NCBI GenBank assembly: GCA_023145315.1
Contig: JAGLEA010000002.1
Coordinates: 1-8,106, forward strand
Length of the DNA stretch: 8,106 nt
Reading direction: 5' to 3'
From: Psychrilyobacter sp.
Lineage (GTDB): Bacteria > Fusobacteriota > Fusobacteriia > Fusobacteriales > Fusobacteriaceae
The first letter of the stretch is position 1. Each line of letters begins with the position of its first letter. Positions 6,558 through 8,106 of this stretch are shown here, piece by piece. The position numbers were made by a program, and so were the translations under genes. Under the pieces are notes generated by a model. The model was not told the DNA's origin, did no database searches, and saw only the letters and a list, made by a program, of their open reading frames with translations.

Positions 6558-7718
6558 ATTAAATTACCAGTTAATTATGAACTGACACATACAGATGGAA
6601 ATGCAAGAGTAGGAGTTGTAAAAACACCACATGGAGATGTAAAAACACCAGTATTTATGCCTGTAGGAACTCAGGCAACAGTTAAAACAATGAATCCAGA
6701 AGAGGTAAGAGAATTAGGAGCAGATATTATTTTATCTAATACTTATCACTTATTTCTAAGACCAGGGCACAAAGTTGTAGAAAAATTTGGAGGGTTACAT
6801 AAATTTATGAATTGGCCTCATCCAATCTTAACTGATAGTGGAGGTTTCCAAGTTTTTAGTCTAGGAGCAATTCGTGATATAAAAGAAGAGGGAGTACATT
6901 TTAGATCACATCTTGATGGATCTAAAAGATTTATTTCACCGGAAATATCAATAGAGATACAAAATAGTCTAGGTCCAGATATAGTTATGTTATTTGATGA
7001 GTGTCCTCCAGGGCAATCTTCTAGAGAATATATGATTCCATCTATCGAGAGAACGACTAGATGGGCAAGAAGGTGTGTAGAAGCACATAAGAGACCACAT
7101 GATCAAGGTTTATTTGCAATTGTGCAAGGTGGAATATATGAGGACCTAAGAGATAAGAGTATGAATGAATTGATGGAGATGGATGAAAGTTTTTCTGGAT
7201 ATGCCATAGGTGGATTAGCTGTAGGAGAACCTCGAGAAGATATGTATAGAATATTAGCTCACACAACTCCTAAATTACCTGAGCATAAGCCAAGATACCT
7301 TATGGGAGTGGGAGAGCCACTAGATATGTTAGAAGCTGTAGAGCACGGTGTTGACATGATGGATTGTGTACAACCCTCTAGATTAGGTAGGCATGGAACT
7401 ACTTTTACAACATACGGTAGATTAGTAATAAAAAATGCTAAATATGCACTAGATCCACGACCACTTGATGAAAATTGCCAATGTTATGTTTGTAAGAACT
7501 ATACAAGGGGCTATATTAGACATTTATTTAAAGCAAACGAGATGTTAGGTCAAAAATTAGCAACTTATCACAACTTATATTTCTTAATAAATATGATGAA
7601 TGGGGCAAGAGATGCAATTATAAATAAAAGGTTTATGGAATTTAAAGATGATTTTATAGCTAAATATACACAAGGAAAAGATAGTGAGTGGATAATCCCA
7701 CAAAGAATAGAAGATTAA
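6555..7718 (+). CDS. tgt: tRNA-guanine(34) transglycosylase (queuosine synthesis)
   Basis: The protein has 387 residues, close to the usual 370-390 for bacterial Tgt. It exchanges guanine at the wobble position of GUN-anticodon tRNAs (Asp, Asn, His, Tyr) for the queuosine precursor preQ1. Signatures, numbered from ATG 6555, are: DSGGFQVFSLG (94-104) with the substrate-binding aspartate D94; VQGG (190-193) and GGLAVGEP (219-226) around the base pocket; and the catalytic nucleophile D270 in GVDMMDC. The zinc site is C308, C310, C313 and H339. RYLMGVG (247-253) is also typical. It lies 21 bp after rel and ends at a strong terminator, so it is the last gene of the unit. Its usual partners queA and yajC are not next to it. 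The core loop reads CVQPSRLGRHG rather than the more common CVxPTRxARNG, a variation I regard as lineage-specific. Confidence 0.97.
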   Translation: MIKLPVNYELTHTDGNARVGVVKTPHGDVKTPVFMPVGTQATVKTMNPEEVRELGADIILSNTYHLFLRPGHKVVEKFGGLHKFMNWPHPILTDSGGFQVFSLGAIRDIKEEGVHFRSHLDGSKRFISPEISIEIQNSLGPDIVMLFDECPPGQSSREYMIPSIERTTRWARRCVEAHKRPHDQGLFAIVQGGIYEDLRDKSMNELMEMDESFSGYAIGGLAVGEPREDMYRILAHTTPKLPEHKPRYLMGVGEPLDMLEAVEHGVDMMDCVQPSRLGRHGTTFTTYGRLVIKNAKYALDPRPLDENCQCYVCKNYTRGYIRHLFKANEMLGQKLATYHNLYFLINMMNGARDAIINKRFMEFKDDFIAKYTQGKDSEWIIPQRIED

Positions 7719-7720
7719 GA

Positions 7721-7760
7721 AAAGAGAGCTAAAACTTATAAAGTTTTAGCTCTTTTTTCT
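7721..7760 (+). terminator. Strong intrinsic terminator after tgt
   Basis: AGAGCTAAAACTT (7725-7737) pairs perfectly over 13 bp with AAGTTTTAGCTCT (7741-7753) around an ATA loop, and six consecutive T residues (7753-7758) follow. It starts only a few bases after the tgt stop codon. The A-run before the 5' arm gives a weaker T-tract on the other strand. It marks the end of the operon. Confidence 0.93.
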
Positions 7761-7802
7761 ATTATTATCTATATAAAAACTTATATTTTGTTTTATTCTT
7801 GT

Positions 7803-7830
7803 TTGAATTTAGAACTATTGTTGCTATTTT
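7803..7830 (+). promoter_or_regulatory. Candidate promoter A of the collagen-like lipoprotein gene
   Basis: TTGAAT (7803-7808, 4/6 to the -35 consensus), a 16-bp spacer, and TATTTT (7825-7830) preceded by TG at 7822-7823, an extended -10 form. Transcription would start near 7836 and give a leader of about 44 nt that includes the whole dyad 7835-7868. It overlaps candidate promoter B; sequence alone does not decide between them. Confidence 0.35.
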
Positions 7831-7849
7831 AAGACTTTTATGATAATAT
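7821..7849 (+). promoter_or_regulatory. Candidate promoter B of the collagen-like lipoprotein gene
   Basis: TTGCTA (7821-7826, 4/6 to consensus), a 17-bp spacer, and TAATAT (7844-7849) preceded by TG at 7841-7842, an extended -10. Start of transcription would be near 7856, with about 24 nt of leader. A separate promoter is needed because a strong terminator lies just upstream. The inverted repeat 7835-7868 covers this -10 box. Confidence 0.45.
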
Positions 7850-7868
7850 ATATACAATATTATAAAAG
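7835..7868. promoter_or_regulatory. Imperfect dyad over the promoter and leader of the lipoprotein gene
   Basis: CTTTTATGATA (7835-7845) and TATTATAAAAG (7858-7868) form an 11-bp inverted repeat with a single G-T pair and a 12-bp AT-rich centre. It ends directly beside the ribosome site AGGTGG (7869-7874). It could be an operator over promoter B, or a leader-RNA hairpin if promoter A is used. Because the region is extremely AT-rich, chance remains possible. Confidence 0.4.
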
Positions 7869-7879
7869 AGGTGGAGAAA

Positions 7880-8106
7880 ATGAAAAGAAATAAATTAATG
7901 AAATTACTTGTTATAGGAATATTGGCAACATCGTTTATATCGTGTAGTAGTTCAGGTGGCGGAAAAGATGGAGCACAAGGGGTTGCTGGAACAAATGGAG
8001 TAGCTGGAGAAAACGGAAAAGATGGATCAGCTGGAACGAATGGAATAGATGGAGAAAACGGAAAAGATGGGTCAGCTGGAGTAGATGGAGAAAACGGAAA
8101 AGATGG
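7880..8106 (+). CDS. Collagen-like (Gly-X-Y repeat) lipoprotein, 3' end beyond the window
   Basis: Only the first 75 codons and two bases are present. The N-terminus is a lipoprotein signal peptide: a basic start (MKRNKLMK), a hydrophobic core (LLVIGILATSF), and a lipobox FISC with the modified cysteine at 22. After a short SSSGG spacer, glycine occurs at every third residue without interruption from G28 to the window end, giving 16 complete Gly-X-Y triplets. Triplets include GKD, GEN, GSA, GTN, GVA, GVD and GID; there is no proline. This matches the bacterial collagen-like repeat family, which by known examples (such as streptococcal Scl proteins) forms triple helices at the cell surface. 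Here the anchor would be a lipid, not a sortase motif. Start ATG 7880 has AGGTGG (7869-7874) 5 nt upstream. It has its own promoter region. Any globular C-terminal head, and hence the function, lies outside the window. Confidence 0.85.
   Translation, partial: MKRNKLMKLLVIGILATSFISCSSSGGGKDGAQGVAGTNGVAGENGKDGSAGTNGIDGENGKDGSAGVDGENGKD
8006..8106 (+). repeat. Near-identical DNA repeats within the Gly-X-Y region
   Basis: The 20-base unit ggagaaaacggaaaagatgg, coding GENGKDG, is exactly repeated at 8006-8025, 8051-8070 and 8087-8106. The first two copies continue into almost the same (A/G)TCAGCTGGA. Spacing is 45 bp and then 36 bp, both multiples of 9, so whole Gly-X-Y triplets were gained or lost. 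The array runs off the window end. Confidence 0.9.

Noticed and set aside
7057..7266. Minus-strand open frame antisense to tgt
   Set aside because: Covers a highly conserved part of Tgt; composition is that of a shadow frame.
7761..7802. Search for a small RNA or riboswitch in the AT-rich stretch after the terminator
   Set aside because: No stable stem, no recognisable riboswitch core and no second T-tract terminator were seen between 7761 and 7802.
8006..8106. CRISPR-like direct repeats
   Set aside because: The repeats are in frame, code Gly-X-Y triplets, and the intervals between them also code Gly-X-Y; there are no unique spacers.

Overview
The window is AT-rich, densely packed on the + strand, and looks like a chromosomal housekeeping operon followed by the start of an accessory surface gene. 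Short lipoprotein signal peptides ending in -FVSC and -FISC, strong AGA/GGA/ATA/TTA codon preference, AGGAG-type ribosome sites and this gene set suggest a low-GC anaerobe, most likely Fusobacteriota. That assignment is inferred from style; no rRNA or other phylogenetic marker was compared. A low-GC Firmicute is the main alternative.

Positions 50-7718 hold eight collinear genes with gaps of 0 to about 51 bp or short overlaps, so they could form one long transcription unit. In order they are: a stand-alone twin-CBS protein; a CNNM/CorC-type membrane protein (DUF21 + CBS pair + CorC_HlyC) with a TTG start; a DUF502 membrane protein overlapping it by ATGA; a TPR lipoprotein; a NUDIX hydrolase overlapping the lipoprotein gene by 23 bp; adenine phosphoribosyltransferase (apt); a full-length bifunctional Rel (ppGpp synthetase/hydrolase); and tRNA-guanine transglycosylase (tgt). 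A small hairpin with a short T-tract sits between apt and rel and may attenuate transcription. A strong intrinsic terminator closes the unit after tgt.

Functionally the first half concerns the envelope and probably divalent cations (CNNM/CorC, DUF502, TPR lipoprotein). The second half concerns nucleotides and translation: Nudix, purine salvage by Apt, the (p)ppGpp alarmone by Rel, and queuosine tRNA modification by Tgt. The CBS modules in the first two genes would allow adenine-nucleotide sensing, a plausible but unproven link between the halves.

After the terminator, 7761-7879 is a regulatory region with two overlapping candidate extended -10 promoters and an 11-bp dyad. It precedes a gene, cut off by the window end, for a lipoprotein whose mature part is almost at once an uninterrupted collagen-like Gly-X-Y repeat. 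That gene is the most unusual item here. I found no clear evidence of a wholly undescribed multi-gene system. The best leads are the collagen-like lipoprotein with its dyad-bearing leader, the hairpin before rel, and an in-frame A-AAA-AAC slippery heptamer in rel placed so that a -1 shift would remove the zinc-finger and ACT regulatory domains.
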